Positions 32,391-43,789 of a stretch of 64,000 nt of DNA are shown here, in pieces. Below the pieces are notes generated by a model that was given only the letters and a program-made list of their open reading frames with translations, was not told the origin of the DNA and searched no databases. The number at the start of each line of letters is the position of its first letter. Positions within the stretch are counted from its first letter, which is position 1. This stretch comes from Ashinkailepas kermadecensis (Eukaryota > Arthropoda > Thecostraca > Neolepadidae): positions 51,110-115,109 of the forward strand of contig JAOTOM010002709.1 in NCBI GenBank assembly GCA_034440615.1, given 5' to 3'. A program made the position numbers and the translations under genes.

Positions 32391-33899
32391 TAACGCTGAG
32401 CCTGGGGTACCAAAAATTCACGCCCGGACCACGAAAATCATGCCAGGGGCACGACAGGTCGTACCGTGCCCCAACAGTCTCATTGGGACCAAAACAAATG
32501 AAGCCGGAGAAATCGAAAAACAATCCGGACATGGATAATCACTCTGGGGGCCCAACAATGACGCCAAAAGCCCCCAAAACGCATCGGACCCCCAAAAAGT
32601 GTCGAGGCCGCTATAGCTCGCGCTAGGGATCCAAGAAAATGACGTCGGGGCCCAAAAGATCACATTGGACTAAAAAAAAGTCGCGTCGCAACCCTTGAAA
32701 ATCACACTGGAGGCCCAAAAGGTCGCGCCGGGGCCCCAAAAGTTGCAGCTGCCCCAAAAATCAATCCTTAACCGGAATGTCACTCTGGGGCAAAAAAAAA
32801 CTCCTTCAGTGGCCGCAGTGCTATATCAAAGGGGCAAATGCCCCCTCCATCCTGAAAGGGATAAGCTCCCAAGAATCGTGCCGAGGCGTCAAAAATCGCG
32901 CTGGGGCCACCAAAATTCGCGTCGGTCCACCAGAATTAGCGTATGGGTCTCCAAATAAATACGGCGAACCCCGGAAAACTCGCTCCTAGGCCCGAAAAAT
33001 TGCAACAGGAACCGTCAAAATCGCGTTGGGGGCACAGCTAAATACAACGCGTCCGGCATCTAGGGCAACACGTAAGCACAGTGTGACCACAAACACCGGA
33101 TCGGTATCCGAAAGAAATCAAGCTGGAGCCCTCCAAAATAAGGAGAGATTCCAACAACTAAATGCCCAGGTAAAAAAATGGCTCTGGAGTACTGAACATA
33201 TTATCAGATGCCTTCACAAATTGCGTACGGCACCGAAAAACAAACCGGATCTCGAACAATCGAGGTGGGATACAAAAACATGGCGCCAAGGGCTCGAGAA
33301 GTCAGGCCGGGATTTGGATTTTTAAAAAGAAATCAGAAAAGATTTACAAAAATCGTATTGAGCCCAGAAAACTGGGCTTGGGTCTCCGGAACCAAGCGCC
33401 TGGGCGCGATAAGCCGCTCTGGGACCTAGAAACATCGTACCGAAGCCCCAAAATTGTACTGGGGCCCCATAAGTGTGCGTCAGAAGCCCAAAATAAACAC
33501 TTCGGGACCCTAAGAGCACAACGGGGGCCGAAAATACAACTGGCCCTCCAAAGCGCACAGAATTTCACAAAAAGCGACAGAGCCTTACCACATGCGTTGC
33601 AGCCATAAATATACATGCCGGGAGGTTTTAAAAATACACCGGAAGCTCTCAAAGCACACAGGGGTCATGATAACGCACAAGAGCCTGACAAATTGGCTGG
33701 GGCCGCAAAAGGCAACATGGTTCCAAAACAAATAAAAAGACCGGGCCCTAAATAAACACATCGGGATCTTCGAAAACGCCCTGACACGTCAAAAAAATCA
33801 TCGGTGCACAAAAATGCAACAACCCTAAAACGAGCAGGGGGTTCGAAAATGTTTTAGGCCTCTAACAAAAATGGATTGGAGCCATAATACACAATCATA
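32391..33899. repeat. degenerate ~20-bp field, GGGGCCCCAAAATCGCG type
   Basis: Units of about 19-22 bp pair a GGGGCCC-type core with an AAAA tract and CGCG. It is more diverged than the preceding field, and the unit changes from GACGAAAA to CCCAAAA at about 32395. The B/B' match ends inside it at 33146. Confidence 0.65.
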
Positions 33900-34663
33900 G
33901 ACCAAAAAAGACACAACGGGTCCAAAAAAGAACGCTGAGGCAGGGCCTCGGTTCGGTAGCCAATCTGGGAGGATAGCAGCAAAGATATGAAGTGCATCAA
34001 AGCTCAGTGGAATCCGCATTTCATAACTACCAGAAAATGTGGGAAGTAGGAAGCTAATGATCGAATTTAATCAATCGACTTTTCGCAGCGAACGCCCATA
34101 CGAAGCATTCCATCACGTCAAATATGGCGCAAGTCTCTCATATGGCAGCAATTAGCAAAACGCAGAAGGCCTAGCAAACACCGTAGCATCGCACGAAGTG
34201 TGGCGAATGCACCGAATACGAAAGATGGGTGTGCACGTGCACTGACGTTGCGTCGTGGCGACCGGGTGCTATGAACTGGAATGCCTGAAATTGTGAAATT
34301 TTGTATTTTAAAGTGGTGGGTAATACATTTGAATTGAAGTTATGGGCCCAATACATCTTCGAAACCCGGCTCGTTTTAGGGCTTTGTTGCGTTTTTGTGC
34401 ACCGAGTATTTTTACGTGTCAGGGCGTTTCAGAGCGTTTACATGTCAGGGCGTGTCAGAGCGTCGAAGATCCCGATGTGTTTATTTAGCTCCCGGTCGTT
34501 TTGTACGTTTTGGAACCATGTTGCCTTTTGTGGCCCCGGACTCTTTTTCAGGCCCTTGTGCGTTCTCATGGCCGCTGTGCGCCTTGCGAGCTTGCAGTGT
34601 ATTTTCTTTAGAGCTCCCGGTATGTTTATTTAGGGCTGCAACGCATGTTTTAAGGCCCTATCG
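33900..34663. other. gene-free stretch
   Basis: Nothing recognised. CAGGGCCTCGG at about 33943 resembles a hAT left end, but no partner end was found. Confidence 0.45.
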
Positions 34664-34894
34664 CAACGTGGCTACCGGTCGGGTAGTGGTGGCACCAGTG
34701 TCAACCAACACCAGGCAGCTCTTCATCACCAGAATCATCACCAACGTGGCTACCGGTCGGGTAGTGGTAGCACCAGTGTCAACCAACACCAGGCAGTTCT
34801 TCATCACCAGAATCATCACCAACGTGGCTACCGGTCGGGTAGTGGTGGCACCAGTGTCAACCAACACCAGGTAGTTCTTCATCACCAGAATCGC
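34664..34894. repeat. 78-bp tandem repeat, three copies, upstream of the tyrosine-rich peptide gene
   Basis: Three 78-bp units start GTGGCTACCGGTCGGGTAGT and end in CATCACCAGAATCATCACCA. The same array upstream of the second peptide gene has 12 units (53092-54026). It lies about 250-480 bp upstream of the TATA box, so it may act as a promoter-proximal element; that is inference. Confidence 0.92.
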
Positions 34895-35130
34895 TTGGTG
34901 AGACCTGAGGCCACAGGTCACCCCCAGCCGCCGCGTGGCCGCCGACGAACACCAGGCAGTATACTTCATCACCTGAATCATCTGACGAGACCTGAGACCG
35001 CAGGCCACCCCCAGCCGCCGCGTGGCCGCCGACCAACACCAGGCAGTATACTTCATCACCTGAATCATCTGACGAGACCTGAGACCGCAGGCCACCCCCA
35101 GCCGCCGCGTGGCTGCCGACCGCGACCTTG
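34895..35130. repeat. 87-bp tandem repeat, two to three copies, next to the promoter
   Basis: Units contain GAGACCTGAGACCGCAGGCC, CAGCCGCCGCGTGG and CAGTATACTTCATCACCTGA. It shares CCAACACCAGGCAGT with the 78-bp unit, so the two arrays are related. It ends immediately before the TATA box. The C' locus has one unit fewer. Confidence 0.85.
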
Positions 35131-35138
35131 ACGCTTGC

Positions 35139-35145
35139 TATAAAA
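35139..35145 (+). promoter_or_regulatory. TATA box of the tyrosine-rich peptide gene
   Basis: TATAAAA lies 45 bp before the ATG at 35190, so transcription would start at about 35165-35170 and the 5' UTR would be only about 20-25 nt. The same box, with the same spacing, precedes the truncated copy (54181-54187). Confidence 0.8.
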
Positions 35146-35189
35146 CCATGCCAACCGCTCTCTGCCACACCTGAGTCGCCGTCGACATC

Positions 35190-35438
35190 ATGAAGCTGGC
35201 ACTGTTTGCTACCCTTCTTCTGGCCTGTGTGCTGGTCGTGGCCGGCGGCTACGGCAAACCTTACGCCTACTCGTACCCACACTACCAGAGCTACCCGCAC
35301 CAACAATACGGCTACAAACAGTACCCATCCTATGGCTACCAACAGTACCCATCCTATGGCTACCAACAGTACCCACACCAGAGCCAGTACCAACAGTACC
35401 CACACCAGAGCCAGAGCTACGGCCGCTACGGTGGCTGA
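35190..35438 (+). CDS. secreted tyrosine-rich short peptide
   Basis: 82 codons. MKLALFATLLLACVLVVAGG is a clear signal peptide (basic residue, 14-residue hydrophobic core, small residues at the cut). The mature chain (about 62 residues) has 19 Tyr plus many Gln, Pro, Ser, Gly and His, and no Cys. It is built of YGYQQYPS and YPHQSQ type repeats and ends GRYGG. This composition suits an extracellular structural, cuticular or adhesive protein whose tyrosines can be cross-linked, but I do not recognise a named family. The start is fixed by the signal peptide and the TATA spacing. The coding part lies in one exon, which ends at a strong donor at 35484 (CG|GTGAGTAT), 46 nt after the stop. A duplicated, truncated copy lies at 54232. 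Confidence 0.82.
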   Translation: MKLALFATLLLACVLVVAGGYGKPYAYSYPHYQSYPHQQYGYKQYPSYGYQQYPSYGYQQYPHQSQYQQYPHQSQSYGRYGG

Positions 35439-35579
35439 CTGCCGTCAAGCGCACTTATATCGCCCAACAACATCGGCACAAACGGTGAGTATATTAAGCG
35501 GTGGATAGCGTGATGCGGAATGATACTGTGTTATAGGTGACTAAAAGTGGTATAGGTGTGTATCTGCCACACTATGTGA

Positions 35580-35581
<2 letters not shown>

Positions 35582-35640
<59 letters not shown>
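35582..35640. repeat. (GT)n microsatellite
   Basis: About 29 uninterrupted TG units in the peptide-gene intron, with looser TG-rich sequence to 35675. Confidence 0.95.
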
Positions 35641-35643
<3 letters not shown>

Positions 35644-37499
35644 GTGTGTGAGGATGTGTATGTGTGTTTCTGTGTATTTGCCGTTCTTAAGCTATTAGAA
35701 GCACTGATATAATGTCATGGTAGTATCTAGTCCTGTCACTTGCATTATCAATTCCTCGATTAATCACTATTATTATCATCAGCTCGTATCGTCATCAAGT
35801 TTTCCAACGTCGAGACTTTAATATAATTTTACAGACAGAATAATGCAGACAGTTGCCGAGGTACCCAAATATGCTCATATTCCTCTCGTTTGAAATTTGC
35901 CTATAAGCTAGAATGGAGCTAGTGTGTTGCGAATGGAGGAAGTAAAACGTATTATTTGAATCAGTAATGGATTGAACACTAGCTTTGCATGTGTGAGACC
36001 AGTTAGACGAATGCCAAACAACCTGGCTTGCCCACATAAATGCAATAAATAGCTGGCCGACGTAGTTCGATTTCCATTGACCATTCCATTTGCTTTGGCA
36101 AATTTGATACAACTTGACACTATTACCCGTAATATGTCAGAAAGAGATTTGAAATACATGGACACTTGGTGTGTATCATAGGCATTTCATGCTTTGTGGC
36201 TGTTTCCCTAAATACTTCAAACGGTAATATATATTTAAGGCAATACAAAGTAATTGCATGGAACAGCAATATACCAAACGAATATATTACGAATTCACAC
36301 GCATGGATTTGGATCAAATGTCACATATAAAACATTCAGTCGACTGGAAAGTACAGAGATACTACACCATGTGCCTCATAAGTATATCGGTGCTTTGATT
36401 GGGGTTCAGGTCACATTGACCAGGATCAAGCCGGGCTTGGTCATGACAGACCAGCCGGTTTGCCACCCATATTTTACTTGCTCAAAATTCCATGCTTAAA
36501 AATCAACAGCGGCACATTGAATGATGCATTGTCTTTTTAGTAATTACATTGTGTGCTTTTTACCGTTCAACTTAATATATGGGAGGGAATTCCAAGAAGC
36601 GTGCCTCCAATGAATGTCATTAATTGGCGCGTTTAGTCGAATTGATCATACTTTCAAATGTGAATTTTCGTCGCGATATTTTAGAGGCAATATCGATGAA
36701 AATGTCTCGTTCGTTACGATATAGCCATTGGAAAGGCATAGATGAGAAGTTATTGAAAGGCTAGGGAAACGTTAATTTCGAAAAGTGTTTCAATTGAAAA
36801 GTTATTACTAAGGTATATTTTCATGAGGCATATTATGCACCAGTTATCTCGCATGCTTGAGTTATGTGCATGTACTCCAATATTATGAAAGGTGAGGGTC
36901 TCGTGACTTAAATGCTTCATCGGTTGAGGCTAGGTGAAATTGTCATAAAATGTGTATAAAAACAGCATGGAGACACTTCAAATATTAGAACACAAGGACA
37001 GACTATGGTGCGGCTGTTATTTCTTGATCGCTACGATTATATACATAGAGAAAGTTTGCTCATATCGCCGCCAATGATACTTCAGTGATTGAGGTTTGCT
37101 CCCAGTTACTTTTCATGTACATATAAATGCTTTTCTACACTAATGAGTGTTCTATAAGCTGCTGCCACCTGCTCATAGCTTTCCGTGGGCATACGCGAAT
37201 AGGGAGTACCATTGAATGAAATAGTCTTGTTGCTTATGCTGCACACATGGCAACGTCAAGCAAGCATTTTTAACTGGCTTAATTCGAAAATAACATGAAC
37301 TATGGAACCTTGATTGCTCAAACTATTGACAAGACCAATAATCAGACACTATTTCAAAGCCGATGTTTAATCAAACCTGCGTTGCTGAATATGGTTGAAA
37401 TCACAAACGACCAAAATCATTATGAGTCCGTCCTGTTCTAAATCTTCGTGTTCATGATGTATAAACAAATAAAGAGATACATAGAACAATGCACATCAA

Positions 37500-37690
37500 A
37501 GCCACTCACACACATACATACACACCCATACACACACACCTACACACATACACACGCACATACACACACATACACACACACCCATACATATAATATATAT
37601 ATATATGTATATATGTGTGTGTGTGTAGGTGTGTGCGTGTGTGTGTGTGTGTGCGCGTGTGTGTGTGTGTATATACATATACATGTACAT
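37500..37690. repeat. compound CA / TA / TG microsatellite with inverted symmetry
   Basis: A CA-rich run (about 37505-37585), a short ATATATAT core and a TG-rich run (about 37612-37672) face each other, so a strand can fold into a long imperfect hairpin. Confidence 0.9.
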
Positions 37691-37946
37691 ATATGTATAT
37701 GGATCTGTACGTGCACTGTTATGTATCGATGTATGCATATGCATACAAGCCTCATACAGCTTGTTCTATGTGAATGTAGGCTTATACTGAGCTGAAGTGA
37801 AGTGACACCTAATTCCTTATTTCTCTGTGTTTCTGTAGACCACTCATTAAACGACATAGTTTGCGAACAAAATTATACGTGCCAGACCCATATGATTGTA
37901 TTGCACTTGTGACACTGGTCCATTATCAAATTTTATCTCTTTGCAG

Positions 37947-38080
37947 GTGAAGTCGATTTTAACAAGCACCTGAACGTCAGCAGCGGACAATCAAAGTGCA
38001 GTTATGGCAATATAGTGAAGCATACATAGCACCATCGACGCTGTATTCCGGTCTAATAAACATTGTTGAAACGAAGCCAA
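37947..38080 (+). other. terminal noncoding exon of the peptide gene with poly(A) signal
   Basis: After the acceptor TTTGCAG come about 110 nt of noncoding sequence and AATAAA at 38055-38060. Cleavage is expected about 15-25 nt later. The exon carries no continuation of the reading frame. Confidence 0.6.
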
Positions 38081-38119
38081 GTTATAGATGTGCTGGGTTG
38101 ACTCACCAATGATGCGGGC

Positions 38120-38184
38120 ACACACACACCTACACACACACACACTCACACATACACACACACGCACACACACACACACACACA
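38120..38184. repeat. (CA)n microsatellite
   Basis: CACACA repeat with a few interruptions, just downstream of the peptide gene terminus. Confidence 0.9.
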
Positions 38185-38499
38185 AATATGCTTACTGTGA
38201 ATATCGAGGACTGTGGCCTGGAGGTCACTTGCAAGGACACACAATGGTTTTCATAGAAGAGTCATGGAAGTTTGTCTAGGTGATAGAGCAACATCTGCCG
38301 AGTAAGATAGGCGTTCGATTTTGGAGGAAACACCCAATTTTTGGCTCCCAGATAAAAATGAAATACCGAGGGTAATGTGATAATTCAAGAAGACCGAGGA
38401 TGTGTGTCGTCGTATGCTTACCATACATGTTTGTCGTAAATGCCGAGGACTGCTGCCTGATACATAACCCCGCAGCTGTCGTAATGTTTATACAACTGG

Positions 38500-39015
38500 A
38501 GAAGACTTGGACCTAGAATATAGACCTTAGATGCAAGGGGAGGCCCTTAAGGTGGATTCAGAGGCCCCAAACAAAGAGAAGATCACAAGAGGCGAGAGAA
38601 TGCTCCACATGTGGAAAAGAAGGTCTCAAGGAGAGAAATGTTAACGCAAAAAACTCAAGAAAAGTCTATCAAGGCTGGCAAGGAGCCCCCAGAAGGAAGA
38701 CAGTCCTCTAATTTTCCAGAGGAAGCCACTGGCAAATGAGACGAGATCCCAGTGCGCAAGAGGATTCCCTAAGACGTTTGGTAAGCACTAAGGTTAGAAG
38801 AGGCGGCTCCCAAGACGGGTAGGAGACATCCCCTCATAAAAAAATCAGATCAGGTTCATAAAATATTGCAGATGGAGATGGGAGAGGACTCCCCAGTACA
38901 TGGGAGGAGGCCCACCAGGACGAAGCGGATGCCACCGAGACGAGTATGGAGCCACCCAGGTTTCACGAGGAGGATCTTGAGGGGTGGCAGGAGGTCCCTA
39001 ATAAATGGCCCGGAT
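38500..39015. repeat. degenerate GAGGCCC minisatellite fragment
   Basis: Sparse GGAGGCCC and AAGACG motifs with AGGACGAAGCGGATGCCACC at 38922 and GAGGATCTTGAG nearby closely resemble the field at 29.4-32.4 kb. It appears to be an old relative of that field. Confidence 0.6.
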
Positions 39016-39019
39016 CCAA

Positions 39020-41345
39020 ACGCAGCAAGGTAGAACCTGTCGCTGCAGTAGTTCTAAGCTCATAACGAAACTCAAAGCAAGTCATTAGTGGTTGATGATT
39101 GTGATATTGTGGAATCCCTAAGCAAGCAATTCTCATCAGTCTTTACTAAAGAGAATTCTAGTAGAGTAGAAACAACTGAATCTTATGCCATGACAGGTGA
39201 CAGGTTGGAGGATCTTACAATAACTACAGAGGCTGTAGAATAGCAGTTGCAGAATATAAAACCTAATAAAGCTTCTGGACCAGATGATATATATGCTTTG
39301 GTCTTAGTAGAATGTGCTAAAGCTTTAGCAGTTCCCCTAGGTATAATTTTCAGGCGGTCTATGGAATATTCTGAAGTGCCTGAAGATTGGAGAAATGCAA
39401 ATGTAGTACCAATTTTCAACAAGGGAAGTATGAAGTGTGTAGGGAACTACAGGCCAGTCAGTTTGACCTCAATAGTTTGCAAGGTACTAGAAAATCTGAT
39501 TAAACAGAATGTTCAGATTCATCTTGATAGGCACAACCTTTTAAGGGATACTCAACATGGATGTCGATCTCGAAGGTCTTGTTTAACTAACCTTTTGGAG
39601 TTCATGGAGTATGTTACTAAATAAGTAGACAATCAAAGCAGGATGGATATAGTGTACTGGGACTTTAGCAAAGCTTTTGATAAAGTTCCACATGTGAGGC
39701 TAATTCATCAACTACAGCAACATGGGATTGTTGGAAAAGTTATAGGTTGGATTGAGTGATGGTTGAGGGGAAGGAAACAAAGGGTAGTGTTAAATGGATG
39801 TAAATCTGATTGGAAGGATGTTCTGAGTGGAGTACCACAGGGCTCTGTTCTAGGGCCACTTCTCTTTATCATCTTTGTGAATAACATTGAGGTAGGGCTG
39901 AGGAATAGAGTGTTCAAATTTGCTGATGACATCAAGCTGGTAGGGGTGGCAAACAGTTGTGATCAATCTAGAAATATTGAACTAGACTTGGAGGATCTAA
40001 AAAAGTGGGCTGATCAATGGCAGATGTCTTTCAACAATGACAAGTGTAAGGTTATGCATCTGGGGTCTGGAGGTGAGACTTTCATATATACCATGGGAGG
40101 GAGGGAACTGGATGTCATTGAAATGGAAAGGGACTTAGGTGTGTTGGTTTCAAAAGACCTTCAAGCAGAAAAACAATGTATCTTAGCTAGGAACAGGGCA
40201 CTCAGAATGCTGCGACTTATTAATAGAAGTGTAATATATAAGAGCAAGGAAGTCATGAAAAAACTGTACTTAGCATATGTGCAACCCCCACTTGGAATAT
40301 TCTGTACAAGCATGGAGCCCCTACCAAGAAAAAGATATAGATATGTTAGAAAGAGTGCAGCGCAAAGCAACTAGACTCATCAGTGGAATAGGTACCTTAG
40401 AATATGGAGAAAGGCTTGTGGCATTATATATGTACTCACTCAAGTATAGGAGATTAAGGGGAACATGATTTAAATGTACAAAATTGTTAAAGGACTAGAT
40501 CAGGTCACTTTGAATGGCGCTCTTCGGCTTAGAGTATCACATAGGGGTCATCAATTCAGGTTAGACAAGTTGAGGTGTAGGACAGTTAAGTGACAACAGG
40601 TCTTCAGTCAAGGGGTTGTTAATCAGTGGAATGGGCTGCCTGCTGATGTTGTGGGGAGTTCCTCATTAAATGTATTTAAAAGTAGGGTGGACAATTTTTT
40701 TTAGAGAGGAAAATCTTGTTTTTGAGTTATAATTTGTGATGGAAGGCGTGAGATTTATGTTAAGTAAGTGTGCACGGCACAGACCCCTCTAAGGCATGGA
40801 TGCAGTTTGAAAATTATTGATGGGGCATTTAATCCACATGCGTTAAGAGGGATCAGGGAAATGGGGATGGATAGCTAGGGCAGATAGGCATTGATGGGTG
40901 TGTGGGATATTGGTGGACTGGTTTCTTCAGGATGTGGGATGGTTGGGGTGGGTCTTTTTACCAGGCTTATGGTATCTTCCATTTACAGACTTAACTGGAT
41001 GGGTCCTTGGGTTCTTATTAAGTCTAAACGCTTTATAACTTGATGTAGGGTGTACCTAGCAGTGGATTCAGCACCTTCCTTCGGGATGTGATACTGATGA
41101 GATTGACTATGGTAGCACAATGGGTATGATTGGAGGAATTTGTAATTGTTGAGTGTGTTATGCAATAGCAAGTGAATGGTGCTAGATGGGCTGGGATATA
41201 TAGCTCCCTAGGTACTTGGGATAAGGGATTGATTGTGGTGAGAGTATGTACATTTCTAGTACCTTTTCTAGATAGGCCTAACCCAGATGGGCCCCTGTGG
41301 CTCTTATTAAGCCTTAACACTTTATGACTTTATGACTTTAAGTTG
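39020..41345 (+). mobile_element. CR1-like LINE, 5'-truncated, with reverse transcriptase and 3' UTR
   Basis: From about 39080 to 40470 this is a non-LTR reverse transcriptase: IKPNKASGPDDIYAL, NYRPVSLTSIVCKVLE, DFSKAFDKVPH, GVPQGSVLGPLLF, catalytic FADD (FKFADDIKL) and GVLVSKDL. It continues after a frameshift (at about 40300) with LERVQRKATRLISG and a C-terminus to about 40705. In-frame stops at about 39239, 39622 and 39757 make it a pseudogene. There is no RNase H. The 3' end at about 41310-41343 is an ACTTTATG-type octamer repeat, as expected of CR1-group elements. Its low GC and low repeat content differ from the LINE-a family. Confidence 0.88.
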
Positions 41346-41770
41346 CTGAGCCCCGTTTAACTAAAAAAGTTGCCAAGGGATCGTACGCAAGGAAACTAAT
41401 CTCACTGATGGCCAAGACTCATATCCTCTCTGGCAATGCATTTACTTGACGCTGAAATGACGAAATGAGGATCAGAAATTACATAGCACAAATAGCATTA
41501 AGAATGTCGCATAGTTTGGAGGCGAAGCAGTGATTGATTGCGGTTTATGTGGTGTTTTGCCTATGCAACTTCTTGCCAAACAGTACTGTTGTCAAGTTTA
41601 TATTCCGAAGCATATGGATTCTGGTGTCTATCGCATTCCATATTGCTAGGTAATTACGCCGCAACACTGGTAGTCCATTTTAACAACATAAAGCGAAATC
41701 AGGCTTTTCATGGTTATCATTATTAATGAAAATGATTCATTTGAAATGGGTTAGATTCTCGGCAGCCTAA

Positions 41771-41912
41771 TGGCAATATTTCACGGGCGACACGTCTTTG
41801 GCAATATATCACGGGTGACACGTTTTTGGAAATATATCACGGGTGACACGTCTTTGGCAATATATCACGGGTGACACGTCTTTGGCAATATTTCACGGGT
41901 GACACGTCTTTG
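41771..41912. repeat. 28-bp tandem repeat, five copies
   Basis: Five units of GCAATATATCACGGGTGACA plus CGTCTTTG, ending at about 41912. The first and last have TTTC for TATC. Confidence 0.92.
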
Positions 41913-42149
41913 TAGGAGAACGAACATCTGAGCGATGGCTGTATAATTCATTCCCAAAATAAATTAACATTGTACTACATTGCACTGTGTTTTTAGTTCT
42001 GAATGTAGAGCAATTGTGGATAACTTCTGGCTGACATCATGAACATGCTCTTTAAATGATAAATTATCCGATATGTAACTTCATGCCATTAAAGAGGGAA
42101 AAGCATAAGGTGCTAGCTTTAAGGGAAGTCGAGGGAGGAAATAACGAGC

Positions 42150-43260
42150 AATCATCTGGGAATAGGGCAACCAGAAAGTTCAGAATTTAATAGAAGTGTT
42201 CAACATAAAAACAAGGAAGTTATGAAAAATCCAATTTGCATATGTGCACTTTGAAAATTGTGAATAGGCAATAGGGCCCTTCATATAAAGGGGGATAGAA
42301 ATGGGGCTATATCTAATGATACTTGCATTATATATGCAATCTCTCATGCATAAGAGGTTAAATGGTGATATGATTCAGATGCTAAGATAGTGAAAAAGTT
42401 ACATATTGTCAATCTGAATGATGCTTTTCTACTTAGGAATCGCAAAAGGATCATCAATTAAAGTAGACAAGTCCATGTGTAAGACAATTACGCCAACAAG
42501 TTATCCGGCAAAAGCTGGCTGATCAATGGAATCGGATGTCTGTTCATTTAGTGCGAAGTATCCCATTGAAGATATTTCAAATATGGTGAATCAATTATTT
42601 CTGTCCAAGAATCGTATCTTGGAATAATAAGGTGTCCAGTCGAGAGATGTGAATTTGGGTGGATAGAATGGGATTGATGTTAGTAGGTGTTTTTATCATG
42701 GAGGTAGCATCATCATATAAATGATCACATATTATATCACTATGTAAATGGAGAATTATGCTAGTAGATGGTAGAGGATTCAGTATCTTCCTTCGGGCAT
42801 GTGATGTTGACGAGACTGGCCGTGGAAATACATTGAGGACGATACTTTCCATATAACGTAGTAAACAATTGAATTGGATCGAAGTATAGTACTTAGGAAT
42901 TATAAGTTGTGCAGTAGGGCGAAATGAATCGGGGGTGAATGAGGTGTGATTGATGGTAGTAGATGTACTAGATTATGCCTATCAACAGGATTTATGCTGA
43001 TAACAGGTGAGCCTGGTAATGAATGCAGAATAAGCCAGCTGGCATGTAGTGGTAAAAAGATTGGTCATGGCAGCACAATGGAATATATAGTTTTTTTTAG
43101 AACTCAAGGCATAACATTGATCGGGAGGTTTCTCGTCTGCTAATACCTTTCCTTTATAGGCTGGGTCGATATGTCCTCTGTGGCGCTCATGGTGACTATA
43201 CATAACACATGGGAACACATGGTGACTTTATACATAACACATGGTAACTTTATAACTGTA
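42150..43260 (+). mobile_element. decayed second CR1-like LINE 3' end
   Basis: 42190-42250 aligns with 40225-40290 of the better copy (AATAGAAGTGT, AAGGAAGT-ATGAAAAA, GCATATGTGCA). 42500-42600 matches its C-terminal part, and 43140-43260 matches the end of its 3' UTR, including repeated ACATGGTGACTTTATA. The 3' UTR part is itself present twice in diverged form (about 42600-42850 and 42860-43200). No frame is open. Confidence 0.65.
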
Positions 43261-43789
43261 GTTCATTCATCGATTTATCTGTCAACTCTGTCAAGTAATA
43301 CGCACTACCAAGAATAAAGAATCGGCTAGGTCAGGTCTGGGAGGTGTAATTTCCTAGGGAAATGTCGTTCCTTATGTTAGTAGGGTCAGGATGTGTTAAT
43401 TTCTGAAGATGTTGGGTTAAAAATAGCAAATGGGAAATTGAATAACTTTCAATAACAATACACAAAATGTGTTGCGTTGGTGTCACCCAATCCTCCTCCA
43501 GATTACCATCTGTTTACAAAATGCTCAACTTATCAATATATCACATATTACCTCGTATTTCACCTTGGACTGATTGGCACCCTTGAACTTGGTAGGTGTG
43601 ATAGTGTTGAAGAACGCTTAAGCTTGCATATCATCGATAGTTAACCACCAAATCACTTCGGCTTCATAAGCACACTCAGAAAATATACGTCGGTGGCCTA
43701 CAGCTATGGCCGATGACTCGTCGCAATCGGAAATGTGCCCTGACTTGGAAAATGAACCAAGCAAAACAGTCACATACATTTTGGTAACT

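Larger units (their letters stand above)
26405..33146 (+). repeat. segmental duplication block B (first copy)
   Basis: From inside the hAT-2 minisatellite to 33146 the sequence recurs at 45795-52160 in the same orientation. It includes the hAT-2 right terminus with the same target site, so this is a genomic duplication and not a second insertion. By eye, divergence is a few percent, more than A versus A'. The right border is GGAGAGAT followed by unrelated sequence in each copy. Confidence 0.93.
35485..37946 (+). other. intron in the 3' UTR of the peptide gene
   Basis: It starts GTGAGTAT and ends TCTCTTTGCAG, 2462 bp, both good consensus sites. It contains a GT microsatellite and a compound CA/TG microsatellite and is otherwise AT-rich without genes. 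A stop-to-junction distance of 46 nt is within the usual limit (about 50-55 nt) for escaping nonsense-mediated decay. Confidence 0.6.

Noticed and set aside
33943..33960. Third hAT left end (CAGGGCCTCGG)
   Set aside because: No matching right end or 8-bp target duplication found.
34664..34894. CRISPR-like regular repeats
   Set aside because: Units are directly adjacent with no unique spacers, in a eukaryotic context.
37448..37857. Coding frames of histidine/threonine and cysteine/valine repeats
   Set aside because: Translations of a CA/TG microsatellite.
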